Part shown: positions 11,901-22,604 of the stretch, piece by piece
Layout of the letters: the number at the start of each line of letters is the position of its first letter
Position numbering within the stretch: the stretch's first letter is position 1
Translations under genes and position numbers: made by a program
The notes under the pieces: model-generated
Told to the model about the DNA's origin: nothing
The model's input: only the letters and a program-made list of their open reading frames with translations
Databases searched by the model: none
Assembly (NCBI GenBank): GCA_016647705.1
Contig: CM028325.1
Span: 28,810,474 to 28,874,473 of the forward strand
DNA length: 64,000 nucleotides
Source: Eucommia ulmoides
Taxonomy: Eukaryota; Streptophyta; Magnoliopsida; Garryales; Eucommiaceae
Reading direction: 5' to 3'

Positions 11901-12960
11901 TGTCACCATCACACAACTTCCCTTGTACTTAGACATGTTTTGCAACTTTCCTTTATCACCTGTCATATGATTTGAGACTGAATCTACGATCCAATCATCC
12001 TCGTAGTCAATCTGTTCTTGTGTTGTTACTGTGAGAACTAATTCTTCTTCTTCCGTAGCGAATAACACTTCGGCATCCCAACCATCTTCGCTATCCACTG
12101 TAGAACTAGTAGTAGAAGCATTACTCTCAAAAAGTTTTTTCTTGGTCCAACAATCTTTCGCCATATGGCCTATTTTTTCATAATTGTAACACCTGCCATC
12201 AAACTTTCTACTATTACTGTACTTCTTTGAAGCTCCCCCTGGACGAGAGCCTCTCTCTCTCCTTGATCGTTCTTTTTAGATTCGTGTTTGTTGTGCTATC
12301 TAGAGTTGCCTTTGCTTTTTTGATGTAGAGCGATTCCTCCTTACCCTTCAACGAGATTTCTCCCATTTTCTTAGCCATAGCTTCTTGATCGACAAGCAAA
12401 TTTTCAAGCTCAACAAGTGATGGTTGTGTCGGCCATCCCTATACAGCAGCAACAGAGTCTTGGTACTCGGGTCTAAAACCATGAATAATTATTCTCCTTA
12501 TCTTGGTTTTCCCAATAGGAGCTGTCGGATCAAACTTTAAAATTTTGCGACATATTGACTTCACATTGTGAAAGTATTGGGCAATCGTCATGTCGCGTTG
12601 TGCCATCGATAGAAGCTCGTTTTCAAGAAGTTACAATCTTGTGTCATTCTTCTTTTAAACGAGTGTAACAAAAATATCCTATGCTTCTTTTGGTGTTTTG
12701 GCATCCTGGATATGTTCTAACATTTCTTATTCAATTGTGGTCTTCAAGGCAAACATCGTTTTGCCTGCTTTAATCTTCTATTTCTGCAAGGTGCCATTGG
12801 TTTCATTTGCCGGTTGTGTAACTTCATTACCACCAATGACTTCCCAAAGGTCTTGACCTTGTAGATACGATTCTATACATGTGTTATAATTTTGGATGTT
12901 GAGCTTCTTAATTTATCCAACTATTTGAAGGTCTCCCAAAGTGTCGACAAGACTTCGACT
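8990..12960 (-). pseudogene. Ty1/copia gag-pol polyprotein, decayed
   Basis: Order on minus, high to low coordinates. Degenerate gag, about 12960-12200. A zinc knuckle near 12150-12200 reads [14 protein letters not shown], so the second cysteine is tyrosine. Aspartic protease near 11990 has [13 protein letters not shown] where the family has DSG. The pre-integrase block LWHMRLGHVSSSKL is near 11680. The integrase core (about 11600-11170) includes [14 protein letters not shown] and [13 protein letters not shown], so the second catalytic aspartate of TDNGGEY is lost; TPQQN follows. Reverse transcriptase (10188-9700) keeps the catalytic YVDDLI. RNase H (9528-8980) keeps [23 protein letters not shown] and DLFTKSL. 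The pieces lie in several frames with stops. The defects in three catalytic or binding motifs show this copy is dead. Confidence 0.9.
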
Positions 12961-13050
12961 CCACCGAACAAGCTCCCTTTCAAACTTCCAGAGTACCAAA
13001 CTCCTCACGACTCGAGATAGCTCCACCAAGAACGATCTCTGATCATCCTA

Positions 13051-13061
13051 CTCTGATACCA
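13051..13061 (-). other. Copia primer-binding site
   Basis: The + strand CTCTGATACCA is the complement of TGGTATCAGAG, which pairs with the 3' end of initiator tRNA-Met. It lies two bases inside the 5' LTR, as is usual in copia. Confidence 0.85.
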
Positions 13062-13088
13062 ATTGTTGAGAAAAATTTAGAGTACAGA

Positions 13089-15965
13089 TGTAAGACCCCG
13101 ATTTAGCACGTACGTCATTTTAATTTTAATTGAGAGCATTTAGAAAATTTCGGAGAAAATTTGAGTAAAAAAAAAAATAAAAAAATAAAAAATAATAATA
13201 AATAAAAATAAAATAAAATGATAATTGGGTCAAATTGCAAATTTGGGAACTTATTCTAAATTTGAGATGTAAAAATTGTAGTCGAATTCTAGAATAAAAA
13301 TTTTAGGGATCGAAATGCAATTTAAGAAAAACCTAAAAGATGAATTAGATTAAAATAAAAACTTAATAGAAGATAGGGGGAGAAAAGTGCAATTTAAACA
13401 AAGATTTTTTTTTTATATAAAATATATATGTGTGTGTGCGTTGGAGAAACTCAGCTGGCCGGCAGGGAGATCGAGAAGAGTGGAGATCAACGTGGCGAAC
13501 AATTGATCAAGTTTACACCACCATTTCCATGCATATATATACAAATACACACCATGTCAATCGCACCACGGAAGAACAACCCATGAATGCAGAAATCTAG
13601 AGAGAGAGAGAGAATTGGAGGAACGGAGCGTCGATGATGTCTTGTGATCGCCGGCGGTGTAGGAGTGTACGTCCGACGAATTGCATGTGCGTGTTGTCGT
13701 TTCCGGTGTGCATCGTCGTTCGACTGGTGAGTGGGAGTAATTGGGTCGGCCGATCAGTGTATGACATGTGTGTGTTCTGTTTTCCGTTCCTCGTCATGGA
13801 AGATGTAGGAGTCGTCCGGCAGTGAGAGTTCCGTCATGGGTGTGTGGGCGTGAGCGGAGTAGTGATCGGCGAGGGCATTCGCCGGTGGAGGTGTTACGAT
13901 CTACCGGTAATCGTGTGGAGGAGAGTTGTTCTGTTCGATGATGTACATGGGTAGGGACGTTGAAGTGTATGTGTTTCGATGCCTGTGTGTGAGCCATCGA
14001 GTTCGTCATGTGGGTATGAGTGAGATTGTCGCCGTCATGCGGCTGGCGTAGGGGTGTATGAGGGTGTATTTTGCTGTCATGTGTATATATGGGTATGTGT
14101 GATCTGTTTACCGACCGTGGGTGTTTGTGTCGTCGTTCATCGGTGACGGAGTGGATATGAGTGTTCCGGTGGGGGATGGTGTAGGGCAGACAGTGAGGGC
14201 GACGAGGCATGGGAGGCCTCCGGTGGATGGTAATAGTAGAGAGAGAGAAGGTGGCCGACCGAGGGTTGAACTGAAACAGAAACAGAAATAGTAAGCGCAA
14301 ATAGGACGAAAAGAAGAAAGAAAAAGAAGGGAAAAAAAAGAGAGGAGAAATTGCATAAACCAACCCAAGAAAATCCAAAACCCATCTCGTGGTCGCCAAA
14401 CGTTTCGGAAACAGGTGAAATTTCAATCGATTATTAATTTTCGTTAAATTAAATTTTAGTTAGTGTTACAAATCCTAAAATCATAATAATTTCGTGATGA
14501 TTAATTAATTTTAAGTACGTGGTACATAAAATAGTAACGATTTGGAATATAGGTCTGCATTGCATGATTAGGATGTTTTAGATAAGATATTAATTTAGAC
14601 CCTGATACTATTAGGTTCGCAGGCACTGACATCCAGATAGAGTGTGGTCAGTGTCAATTTTGCAAAATGGATATCGAGGTGAGTATACTGTCTTCTTGCC
14701 AAACTATTTTTCTCTATATATATATGATGAAATATGTGTTTACATAAACTGTACGAATCTATAATTGATATGAGTCAAACAGGATTTGGGTGAGTTGGTA
14801 AACTGGATTTTCGGAAGATTTCGATGATTTTTGAAAAGAAGTTGAAAATAAATTTTTGTTGGATTCGGTGAAATCAGACGGTATTTTTAAAAGGGAATAG
14901 GAAATATCTGTTTTTCTAAAAAATGCCTGGTTTTCTATAAATAAAGGGTGGAAAAGTGGTTTTGATAAAATTAGACGTTTTCTTTAAAAGAAGGTGTGAA
15001 ATATAATTTTTGGATTTAAAGGTTGGTTTGGAGGAAAAGAGATAGACGTGGTGATTTGATGATGTTGAGTAGACGATATTTATTGAGTTGTGATTCGATG
15101 ATGTTGTATTTGATTTGACGATACCATAGTATTTATCCGCTTCGACGGAGTGATGTTTATCCGCTTCGACGGAGTGATGTTTATCCGCTTCGGCGGAGTG
15201 ATGTTTATCTGCTTCGGCAGAGTGATGTTAGACGTTTATACTGCGCAGTGATTATCCGCTTTGACCGAGTGATGGGTGTTCGTAGGAAGGCATATTCTAC
15301 GGATGGTACGGTACCGTTGCAAACTCCCGATCGTGAGGTTAAAACGATCACTATGACTAACCAGTGTGTGTTGTGGTGGAGTGGTGGTTTGAGATGTGTG
15401 CTTGAGATGTGGTGTTTTACTTATATTGGGTGATTTATTATTTATTATGGTGATTGATATGATTTTATACTAGATGGATTTGGATGAAACTTATCTATAT
15501 CACCTTATTTTCACTGCTTATATACTGGAGATTTTACAAACTATGTGGTGTTTATATACTTACGTTTGATCCATTTAGATGTTATAGATATAAATTCTTA
15601 TTACAAAATATTTTTACTAAGAAGACAGTACACTCGTAGGTACAACAACTAGGAGTCGGTCCCCTACTGGCACTAGGTAGAGCTACGTGATAGAGTCATA
15701 TAGGCGATTGAGAGAACCTGTCAAATGCGAACCTATAAAAGGTTCATAGATAAATACTTTTAGTTAGAAAAATTTCGGGACGGGTGTGTCCCCCATAATA
15801 GATGTTTGTATTATACAGTGGGTGTATATTGTCATTCATTTGATTATTTGGGTTTTGGTGATGTCATGTGTATATTGTCATTCATTTGATTATTTGGGTT
15901 TTGGTGATGTCATGTTGTAGTCACGCCAGTCTCGGGATGATGGGTGTCCGGAATGGGTTGTGACA
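13089..15965. mobile_element. Solo LTR (2877 bp), probably Ty3/gypsy Tekay-like, copy 1
   Basis: It begins TGTAAGACCCCG and ends GGGTTGTGACA, with ACAGA at 13084-13088 and 15966-15970. TG...CA ends plus a 5-bp duplication and no PBS, PPT or coding region mean a solo LTR left by LTR-LTR recombination. The TGTAA(G/A)ACCC... and ...GTGACA ends and the length suggest a chromovirus of the Tekay/Del kind, but that is inference. A second copy is at 35603-38272. The two share the 24-bp hairpin array, the ACTGCGCAGT palindrome, the block after it (15270-15560 versus 37590-37880) and a complementary pair at 14681/15619. Frames on minus at 13794-14426 are open because of composition only. Confidence 0.85.
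15136..15268. repeat. 24-bp tandem hairpin array with UUCG loops
   Basis: Hairpins start at 15136, 15160, 15184, 15208 and, more diverged, 15255. The third reads TCCGC-TTCG-GCGGA and the fourth TCTGC-TTCG-GCAGA, both perfect 5-bp stems on a TTCG loop. The first two have one C/A mismatch next to the loop. Each unit continues with GTGATGTTTA. Related units recur in the second LTR copy at 37390-37590. Confidence 0.85.
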
Positions 15966-16295
15966 ACAGAACTCTAATTTTACCACTCAAATAAGAAATT
16001 CACTCAATATTGTAGACACACCAAAAGATTTTATATATATGACTATTAGTTTTCTTTACTTCTCAATAAATTACAAGGCTTGGGGATTCGGGTATTTATA
16101 TATAAAATACAAATCACTCATTTAATTAAACTAATTAATTGACTACAAGTAATAAAAGCCTAATTCATTGTATCCATACAAGGTGCTTTGCACATTGGTT
16201 ACTTGTTTTTGAATTTGGACTTGATTATTTGTATTTGGACATTAGTAACTTATATTTGGACTTGTGATAGGCTAACATTGAATCTTAACATCAAC

Positions 16296-16965
16296 GATTA
16301 AATATATCTTAAGATTGACTTGGAATAGTTTGTAAAACCAACGCACGCACTCACACACATCTTCAAAACCCCTAATTAGCTTGTATACCTTAAAAAATAG
16401 TGAGTAGTGTAGAACCAATTGCAAAAAATTGAGTACCTAGTAATGTATAGATCTATATATTAATGGACATTTTTTTTTTGGGTTCTATGGCAAGGTATTG
16501 TCCGAGTCAGTTTACGAACACCTCAATTAATCATCTTCCCAAACGAACTTAATGACGCACTTTCTCATATCGGCCTGTTGTATTCATGATCAAATTCAAT
16601 ATTTAATTCATGAAGTGCTCCTTAGAAGAGTCGAGTCTTGGTTAACAAGAAAATATGGCACATTCCCTTACTAACCGGACTAACAACTCTTGAGAATATC
16701 CAAACGTGAAAAAATACACCAAGTTTTTTTTACAAATTTGTCAGCCATGAAACAATTGGACTTTCGAGAAAGTAGAAATCAAGCAACAAAGAAGAATATG
16801 AAGACAATTGAACTTACCAAAAGCACATGGCGTAGTGAGACCAGGAACCCTCCGATCCAAATATACTTGGTACAATTCGAGTGTATTTGATATTCTGTGT
16901 GAAATTGGGAAATGAACGCATAAATAATTGGGGATGATCAACAACTCTCCAATCGAAAACAAGTG
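16296..16965. other. Intergenic stretch, no convincing gene
   Basis: I see no transposon ends or coding homology. A 66-residue + frame at 16690 has no recognisable domain. On minus a possible exon ending in TTTTG at about 16825, followed by GTAAGTTC, could belong to the tentative gene starting at 17037. Confidence 0.3.
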
Positions 16966-17037
16966 TCACGGGCATTTGTTTTCAGCGTTAATTTCCCACA
17001 GGCGAGATCGGCGAAAATGCAGAGGCGGCGTCGCCAT
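16966..17037 (-). CDS. Possible first exon of an unidentified minus-strand gene
   Basis: On the minus strand an ATG at 17037 opens MATPPLHFRRSRLWEINAEN, with three more residues before a stop. The start is embedded in ATGGCGACGCC, whose GCG second codon is common at plant starts. The peptide is short. If real it would need a splice donor before the stop, and I see no clear one. Base composition here (GC-rich codons) differs from the surrounding AT-rich DNA. It could equally be chance. A Tourist-like MITE begins 26 bp upstream of this ATG. Confidence 0.2.
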   Translation of the reverse strand: MATPPLHFRRSRLWEINAENKCP

Positions 17038-17062
17038 GGGTTGGAATGTATTTGGTCCCTTA

Positions 17063-18146
17063 GGTCGCGTTTGGTTAGTGTTCCTACTTTTCTCAACTCA
17101 ATTGGGATATGTTGGATTGAGAATTCTATTCCTGCTGAGAACAGAATTGCGTTTAGTAACGATAATTTTTTGTTTGTACTGGGAACATAATCGTGTTTGG
17201 TAATGATATTATCCTAGAATTGATTTCAGGTATTTTAGCAGAAAATCCCCAAATCAAGAACCAACCATAAAATTAATTTCATCAAATTCAACCAAAACTC
17301 CAATTAGAAGCCAAAATCTCTAAATTAAGAACCAATCCTACCACCGATTTCATCAAATTCAACCAAATCAAAATCAAAATCAATTCACAGACCGAAATCG
17401 AAATCCTAAATCAATTGACAAATCGAAATCGAAACCCTAAATCAATTCACAAATCAAAATCAAAATCAAAATTCAGAATGAAATCGAAACCCTAAACTAA
17501 GTAACGAATTGAAATCATTGAATAACAATCGGTGGCGATGGCGAGGACAATGACGACGTCGAAGATGATTGCGGAGAGGTGGATAACATCGACGATTGCG
17601 TGGGATTGCGAGGAGGTGGACTTACCGACGGCGAAGACGATTGCGAGGAAATCGAATCGAAAAATCGAGAGAGAGAGAGAGAGAGCTTACGTTGGAGACG
17701 ACGACGATGATGGCGGTGGAGACGACGACGATGGTAAGGATGACGACAGAGAAGACGATGGTGAGAAAGAGGAGGATGACAACGACGAGGAAGAGGATGA
17801 CGACGACCACGAATGATGGCGATGAGCGAAGAACAGTGAAGATGGAAGAACAAAGGAAAATGATTGTGAGAAGTTAGAATGAAGTGGCATGGATTTGGCT
17901 CATTAATAATTTTGTAAATACCAAGCGTGTCCTTACTTGGGTTGAGTTTTTTTGGCACAAAAAAAATAAATATAAAAAATGTATTTTTTTAACCTCAATT
18001 CTTTAGAATTTTGAGAATCAATTATCATTTTTTGGGTTGGGTTAAGTTGAGTTTTGTGTTTGCCAAACGTATTTTCAAACATCAATCCCAGAAATTTTAG
18101 GTTGGGTTGGGATGGGTTAGATTGGAAACACTAACCAAACGGGGCC
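17063..18146. mobile_element. Tourist-like MITE (1084 bp)
   Basis: Left end GGTCGCGTTTGGTTAGTGTT matches the reverse complement of the right end, GGCCCCGTTTGGTTAGTGTT. TTA is present at 17060-17062 and 18147-18149. The interior has AATCGAAATCGAAACCC-like repeats and, at 17530-17810, GACGACGATGAT-type triplet repeats. The latter give an acidic frame on + and a serine-rich one on minus; neither looks like a protein family. No transposase. Confidence 0.8.
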
Positions 18147-18149
18147 TTA

Positions 18150-19532
18150 AGTTTCACTTTCGTTTTAATCTAGTCGTATGTACAGAATTCCGTATAGAGG
18201 GTATTTTTGTCAATTCAATTGGTTAGGTGTTTAAATGGAACTTAAGGTTACAAAGGTGATACATTTAACTACATTAGAATTGGCCTTTTAGGAGAACAAA
18301 AAGTGATGCAATAAAAACTTTATTGTGACATTTGAGCTTTTGTGACATTTCGTACTTGGACCCTATAAAAAACTGCCCCTATAAATTATTAGGACACCAA
18401 GAGTGTCCTTTTAGTTTAAACTAGCTTTTCGAGGCACTATAGGACATACGAATGCATCACAATAAATGTCTAAAACAATTAGCATATAAGGACACTATTT
18501 ACCATCACAAATTTAATATTACAACAGTACATTATGCCCTAATAACTTACTCATAGGACAATTTTAGGGTTCCAATAAATTTATTATTTATTTTATGAGA
18601 TAATTTTTAGTGTCTCAAAAAATATCCATTTTTCTTTTTTAAATAATTTAAAATAGCAAAATACTCTAAAACTAAACAATAAACACTATGAATTCATCAC
18701 ACTATAAAAAACACATAAATTCATAAAACCAAAACAAAATTCATAAATTTAAAACTTCTTGCAATCAAAACAAGCAACAAAATTATATTTCTAAAGTCTA
18801 ATGCTTTACTTACAAAATAGCAACATACCATATTTTTTCCATTTTTCATCCAACTTAATTCAATCTTCATCCAAATAAACCTATATTATCAAAATATATG
18901 CTAAAATCAATAAGTCATAACTATTAATAGTATGAAAGAAAATTCATAATATTCAAGACAAACTTTATGAAAGACAATTTCCATGCAATAGGTGTTCCAA
19001 TGGCATCACCAATTGTTTTGAAAAATCCATAAGATCTAATTAGACATTCATCGCATTTGACATATAAGGGGAGATATTGGAAACCTAAAATAAATTAATT
19101 TTGAATTCCAATGTTCCCAAAAATTTTGGATCAAATTTTTGGGAACAGTTCCCATAAATTCCAAAAATTCTAGCTTTGGAATTTTTGGGATCTGTTCCCA
19201 AAAATTCCTTTGATGGAAGTTTGATTTTCCTAGAATGTATCCTCATTTTTCACCTAATCCTTATTCTGTTAATCGATTCAACCTCTAATAAAAAAAATAT
19301 ACCTTAGTTATATTTCATCTCTTCAACAAATTTAGTAATGAGCAAAACGACCCTATTGTTCCGATGGAGTAAAGAACCTATGATTAGCTTTTCGGGAAAT
19401 TTCCAAACGAATCATTTCAACGAAATCTTTCAGTCTTATTTCTTTCACGCAATTCATTTCTTCGATAACAATAGGATGCCATTGCTTGCTACAAATCCCA
19501 TTTCATGAAATGACTTTCCTTTCTTCGACTAA
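18150..19532. other. Unassigned repeat-like DNA with short recurring motifs
   Basis: No coding homology. Bases 18385-18620 repeat GGACAC/GGACAT-type words (for example AGGACACCAAGAGTGTCC, itself an inverted repeat), resembling subterminal motifs of a DNA transposon. Bases 19105-19210 contain several GTTCCCA and TGGGAAC words, including GGGAACAGTTCCC. Element boundaries not found. Confidence 0.35.
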
Positions 19533-20322
19533 CGACTCATTTCGTTGGACGGAATGGAATGAGGGTGGAATGAAATGGAAGAAGTAATTGAATAAGAGAA
19601 TGAATGAAATGGAATTGTCAATGAAATCACTATTCCATTAACTTGTTTGATTGACATAGAATGAGGGAAGGAATGAAATAGTGAAATATAATAAAATTTC
19701 TATTATACCCTTATAATAAAATTTTAGTATATTCCACTATTCCATTTATTCTCTCATTTTATTATATTTCACTATTCCATTCAATTTTTATTTTCTGTTA
19801 TCTAATTTCTATTTTTGTTCTTAATTTTCTGTTTCTGTTTTCTAATTTCTGTTTTTATTCTCAATTCTATTTTTGTTCTTAATTTTCTGTTTCTGTTTTC
19901 TAATTTCTGTTTTTATTCTCAATTTTCAGTTTGTGTCCTTAATTTTCAGTTTGTATTCTCAATTTTTTGTTTCTGTTATCAATTTTTTGTTTTTGTTCTC
20001 AATTTTGTGTTTTTGTTCTCGATTTTCTATTTTTGTTCTCAATTTTCTGTTTTTTAATTTCTATTTCTGCTCTCTAATTTTTGTTTCTATTCTTTAATTT
20101 CTAGATTGGGCTGGATCAGCGATGGACTTTTTCGTAATTTTATTTTTGATCCCATTGGGTTGGACTTGATTTCAGTCCATTTCAAATGAAATCCAATTCT
20201 CTTGGTTTTTATACCAATGAAATCACAAAAGTAATTCTATTGGAGAATCAAATAATAGAATAGGAATTGAGGGCGGAATGCGATTCCATTCCGCCTCCTA
20301 TTCCGTCAAGCCAAACATGCCA
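19533..20322. mobile_element. Tourist-like MITE (790 bp), copy B
   Basis: Left end CGACTCATTTCGTTGGACGG pairs with the reverse complement of the right end, TGGCATGTTTGGCTTGACGG. TAA occurs at 19530-19532 and 20323-20325. The interior (19790-20110) is an array of TTTCTGTTTTTGTTCTCAAT-like units, shared with copy A at 7333-8092. The phenylalanine/valine-rich frames there are products of that array. Confidence 0.75.
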
Positions 20323-20639
20323 TAAGTCTCTTACTCTTGCTTGAGATCTTATCTCGTATTCTTTATAAGTTGTGTTACAAGTTTTAGTAAGCATTAAGCC
20401 AGTTATAATTTATATTATAAAATACATCAAAGTGAGTACAACAAGTCTTGAATCAGGTTTTTCCAAGGGTTGAAAGTTAGCTTTTCGTTTCTAGTCCATG
20501 GTCATCAAGATCAAGCGAGTAGGAAAGGAGTGAGTCCCAAAAATGTAAAGGTTATAGGTCCAAGGGAAATGGGGCAACCACTGTCACCTAATTCTGGAAA
20601 GATCAAAGATGTTGCTGTTTATTATAGTTTGATATAACA

Positions 20640-20852
20640 AACAACCTTGGTTTTCCCTCTAGAATTCCAACCCTGTTCCCAGAAATTTGATATAGAATTT
20701 TTGGGAACAGAGCTGGAATTTCTTGGAATTGTTCCCAAAAATTCAAAAATTCTGGATATGTTCCCATAAATTTAGAAATTTTGAATCTGTTCCCAGAAAT
20801 TTGATTCAAAAAAATTTGCAAATTTTCAGAATAAATTTCTGGGAACAAAATA
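20640..20852. repeat. Cluster of GTTCCCA / TGGGAAC words
   Basis: At least seven copies of TTCCCA(A/G)AAATT or its complement occur in 210 bp, in both orientations, separated by AATTTTTGGAATT-like spacers. The same words occur at 19105-19210, on the other side of the MITE at 19533-20322. The two clusters may therefore be parts of one interrupted repeat. Confidence 0.6.
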
Positions 20853-21333
20853 TATTGTTACCAATTTTGTATTCTGTATTGACTAAGAATGGAAATAAAC
20901 CTAAGCACAAAAACAATAAATCTTGAACATCAAACACTATAAAATTCAACGACAAATAGAAATCAGGGAACACACAAGATAATACCTCAAAAACCAATAC
21001 CTCATCAAGATCACAATACCAGAACACAGAAAGAAATATTAAAAAAAAAACATGAAGAATATAGGAATACTATACTAATGACCAACAAATAACTAGCAAA
21101 ACCAATTAACCAGCAAATATCATGTCTTTCACATTAGATTTTACAAAGTGTTTTCTACCACTCAATTCCTCATCAGATTTCAAATTCTGCACAATATATA
21201 TGTATATATAATGGTAAAAACAATAGTTTGAAGCCATACCAAGGAAATCATCGTGTTGAATAGCGGTCCACAAACGAATTAGCTTCCTCTGGAGCAAAGA
21301 ACCGTGCCTGCAAACAACTTCATTAATTAATGA

Positions 21334-21669
21334 TTGAACGCAAAAACATGTTTAAAAATAACAAACAAAAGATGCCCAACTATGATTAAACTTGGACGTT
21401 CACAAGAAACATTTTATGATTGCACCCTCCAGCTTTATGGAAGAGAAGTTGCCAATGAAGCATTTGTGCCCGCCAGCTCACTGCCTAGGTTTCGAGAGTT
21501 TGAGTGGGATGATAATGTTCGTTATTTTACAAAAAAGGTGAAGAAAAAAACATTGAGTTTATGGCTATTTTTCATGATAATTTTAGACAAATTTATAGTA
21601 ATCTCAAGAAGTTTAAGCAGACAAATTTCTAGTGCTCTCAAAATCATGGGATTGTGGTCAGTAGAATAG
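21334..21669 (+). pseudogene. Unrecognised protein-like fragment
   Basis: A + frame has a protein-like stretch of about 45 residues, from MIKLGRSQETFYDCTLQLYG through NEAFVPASSLPRFREFEW and a DDNVRY block (about 21382-21530). It then degenerates into AAAAAA-rich sequence. I do not recognise the family. Mixed hydrophobic/charged composition and an absence of low complexity make it better than the surrounding random frames. No start context, splice signals or partner exons could be fixed. It lies just upstream (on +) of a LINE tail, so it could be transposon-derived or a captured exon. Confidence 0.25.
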
Positions 21670-21718
21670 AAACTTCCGATGGGCTAATTTTCTCAGAAAT
21701 TAAACCAACTAGCAGAGG

Positions 21719-22110
21719 ATTTTTTTTTCTTCAAGTAACTGCCATGACTTATTACCAGATAACAAAGTACACCATTTATCAAAATTCAAGAACATGGGGT
21801 CAAGACAAGCTATCCCCACGAGCGAGTCCATTCACTGCCCACATCCTAGCACCAAAGATTCCTTAAGCCCAAACTAACGACACAAACTAAACAAGCTACA
21901 CACCAAAACTATACACAATAACTATACACCATATCTAACACTACGATATTCAATACAAAAAGAAACACCGAACATATTCCTACAAGAGTTTCACCATCGT
22001 TTTCCACAAATTGACTAGTAGAAGCCAAGAATGACTAGACTACCACCAATTCAACAACTCCAAATTGAAGATTCAAAAACAAAGAAGCTTGCTCAATATA
22101 CCGAAACGGC
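21719..22110 (-). mobile_element. LINE 3' end fragment (poly-A tail on the minus strand)
   Basis: The + strand T-run at 21720-21731 reads as a poly-A tail on minus. The adjoining 21770-21830 block (CAAAGTACACCATTTATCAA and on to CAAGACAAGC) aligns with 55420-55470 of the better-preserved LINE (CAAAATACACCGTTTAACAA...). Both are followed by an ACACCAAA(A/G)CTATACA block. Only the 3' region is present, as expected for a 5'-truncated insertion. Confidence 0.5.
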
Positions 22111-22600
22111 ATCCTCCCAACTCCAAAATTCCGAATTACAAGTCCTACACCAAAACTCTATTAATCAATCAAATTGAAGTAAACGCACGTATAAATCCCA
22201 AGAGTCAAACATAAATCAAATGATACTTTTATACTCCTTATACACAATTTCCGACATTTTTTTTCTTCTGAAAATTCCTTTCAATAAGGTTGATCTTTAG
22301 GCCTAGAATGCTTCCGACCTCTAACGCTATCACTATGTCAACACTCTCCTTTTTTTTTTTTCCAAAGCTCTCTCTCTTCTCTCTTTCTCTCTCTCTTATA
22401 CTTTTTTCATTTCTCATTTTTAACTTTCTATTTCTAATTTTTAAATAATAAAATATAAATAATTTTATAATATTGAATTAAAAATAAAAAATAAAAATTC
22501 ACAAAATTATAAATAGAAGAATAAAACTAGAGAATATAATTAATCTTGTAAAAATATAAAATTAATTTTTCTATTCTTTAAGAAAAACAAGTAGGGTTAA
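22111..22600. other. AT-rich intergenic DNA
   Basis: Contains a CT-rich run (22340-22400) and A/T homopolymer stretches. No gene or transposon end recognised. Confidence 0.5.
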
Positions 22601-22604
22601 TTTT

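Larger units (their letters stand above)
8582..16290 (-). mobile_element. Full-length Ty1/copia retrotransposon, degenerate, TSD TCAAC
   Basis: Both LTRs read TGTTGAGAAAAATT... to ...TGAATCTTAACA on the + strand and are flanked by TCAAC at 8577-8581 and 16291-16295. The element runs right to left: 5' LTR 13064-16290 (split by a nested solo LTR), PBS, gag-pol, PPT, 3' LTR 8582-8982. Subtracting the nested 2.9 kb leaves about 4.8 kb, normal for copia. All reading frames carry stops and frameshifts, so it cannot be autonomous. Confidence 0.9.
13064..16290 (-). repeat. Copia 5' LTR, interrupted
   Basis: Bases 13064-13088 and 15971-16290 together align with the 8582-8982 LTR. The gap is a solo LTR plus its 5-bp duplication. 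Confidence 0.88.

Noticed and set aside
13794..14426. 210-residue minus-strand ORF inside the first Tekay-like solo LTR, and 36299-36856 (185 residues) in the second
   Set aside because: Both are low-complexity (F/S/H/T-rich), arise from purine-rich and TG-repeat DNA, and do not keep a common protein sequence although the LTRs are homologous.
13089..15965. Considered a MITE or Helitron nested in the copia LTR
   Set aside because: TG...CA ends and a 5-bp duplication fit an LTR insertion, and a homologous copy elsewhere has the same ends; no CTRR end or 3-bp duplication.
17515..17958. Acidic and serine-rich ORFs on both strands of the MITE at 17063
   Set aside because: They are translations of GAC/GAT triplet repeats in overlapping frames, with no family signal.
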